A stretch of DNA of 5,768 nt. Source: Acidimicrobiales bacterium (GTDB lineage: Bacteria; Actinomycetota; Acidimicrobiia; Acidimicrobiales; SZUA-35). The notes beneath the pieces are model-generated. The model was not told the DNA's origin and made no database searches. It worked only from the letters and a program-made list of their open reading frames with translations. Positions 5,249-5,768 of this stretch are shown here, one piece after another. The position numbers and the translations under genes were made by a program. Position 1 is the stretch's first letter, and every line of letters begins with the position of its first letter. Where the stretch lies: NCBI GenBank assembly GCA_013003325.1, contig JABDJU010000130.1:1-5768 (forward strand), in the 5' to 3' direction.

Positions 5249-5768
5249 ATGGACCGACAAATCGACCACTTTTTGCGCGGACGGTTGACTGCGTCTGCGT
5301 ACATCCTGATCGCCGTTCTTGCGATCGGGCTTCCTCTGGCGATCGACAGCGCCGACTCGAACGTGGTCGACGCTCTCGCCGGCCCCGAAGACTCGACCAC
5401 CACCACCGAACGAACCACAACCACCGCTCAGGCCACCACCACCGAGTCATCGGCGACATCAGCTCAAGCCGCGCCGGCAATGACCCAACCGCCCCTCACC
5501 GTGCGGGCCACGTGGGCCACGACCGAGGCGACCCAAGCCGCGACAATTCAGACCACGCAACGCCCCCCGGCCACAACCAGACCTCCCACCACCGCAGCGC
5601 CCACGACCACAGCGGCGGCGCCGACAACAACGACGACGACGACAACAACAACAACAACGATGACGACGACAACAATGAAGACGACGACGACGATGACAAC
5701 AACAATCACCACCACCACACCAACCACAACATCAACAGCAACAACAACAACAACAACAACAACAACAA
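5249..5768 (+). CDS. Membrane-anchored or secreted threonine-rich protein, partial (3' end missing)
   Basis: The frame starts at ATG 5249 and is still open at the window edge, giving 173 complete codons. Residues 1-12 are charged with Arg at 3, 10 and 12. Residues about 15-32 (ASAYILIAVLAIGLPLAI) form one hydrophobic segment, either a signal peptide or an N-terminal anchor; no good signal-peptidase site is obvious. Everything after residue 49 is low complexity: 68 of residues 50-173 are Thr, mixed with Ala, Pro, Gln, Ser and a few Glu/Arg, and from 126 on 40 of 48 are Thr. Such tracts usually act as extended, possibly O-glycosylated stalks between a membrane anchor and an extracellular domain. 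That domain, if any, lies beyond the window, so no function can be given. The gene follows the leuA terminator and is probably a separate unit. Frame openness across 520 nt and the upstream signal support a real gene. Confidence 0.7.
   Translation, partial: MDRQIDHFLRGRLTASAYILIAVLAIGLPLAIDSADSNVVDALAGPEDSTTTTERTTTTAQATTTESSATSAQAAPAMTQPPLTVRATWATTEATQAATIQTTQRPPATTRPPTTAAPTTTAAAPTTTTTTTTTTTTMTTTTMKTTTTMTTTITTTTPTTTSTATTTTTTTTT
5624..5768. repeat. Threonine-codon triplet microsatellite (ACA/ACG/ACC)n
   Basis: This stretch is almost entirely ACN triplets in frame with the upstream coding sequence. Runs are pure within themselves: five ACA after four ACG around 5630-5656, four ACG near 5681-5692, and nine uninterrupted ACA from 5741 to the window end. 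Interruptions are mostly one base from a Thr codon: ATG, AAG, ATC, CCA, TCA and GCA. Being a triplet repeat, slippage would change protein length without a frameshift. The repeat may also mark a contig end or an assembly collapse. Confidence 0.85.

Noticed and set aside
5496..5705. Minus-strand frame rich in Ser and Leu
   Set aside because: It is the reverse reading of the ACN triplet repeat; any frame through such a repeat stays open.
5624..5768. Repeat tract as a CRISPR array or origin iterons
   Set aside because: The unit is 3 bp, with no spacers or longer conserved unit, and it continues a coding frame.

Overview
The window looks like chromosomal DNA from a high-G+C actinobacterium. The evidence is a strong G/C third-position preference, several GTG starts, a two-domain leucine-regulated LeuA that lines up residue for residue with the mycobacterial enzyme, a group II truncated haemoglobin of the actinobacterial GlbO type, and a SigR/SigH-like ECF sigma factor with a zinc anti-sigma partner. 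The long Thr tract at the right end and a leaderless-looking TANNNT promoter would suit the class Acidimicrobiia, but that placement is inference.

Layout, all genes on the + strand. (1) 56-1892 is a tight fatty-acid cassette: acyl carrier protein, a compact beta-ketoacyl-ACP synthase II and a FabZ-type 3-hydroxyacyl-ACP dehydratase. The gaps are 5 nt and then a 1-nt stop/start overlap, so the three are probably one translationally coupled operon. (2) 1930-2355 is a truncated haemoglobin that appears to have its own leaderless promoter. (3) 2396-3252 is an ECF sigma factor and its ZAS-type anti-sigma factor, overlapping by 4 nt. A GGAAT-N18-GTT sequence just upstream matches the SigR/SigH promoter consensus, which predicts an autoregulated disulfide-stress switch. 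(4) 3253-3451 looks like a gap but encodes an unannotated 31-residue, leucine-rich leader peptide followed by a foldable RNA region. Together these make a leucine-sensing leader for leuA (3452-5143). (5) A 14-bp hairpin closes leuA. (6) From 5249 an open reading frame runs off the right edge. It encodes a membrane-anchored or secreted protein whose visible part is mostly threonine and ends in a (ACA)n microsatellite.

No mobile elements, tRNA/rRNA genes or CRISPR arrays were seen. The core genes are conventional. The most interesting material is regulatory (the leuA leader peptide with its RNA fold, and the sigma promoter), followed by the threonine triplet-repeat protein.
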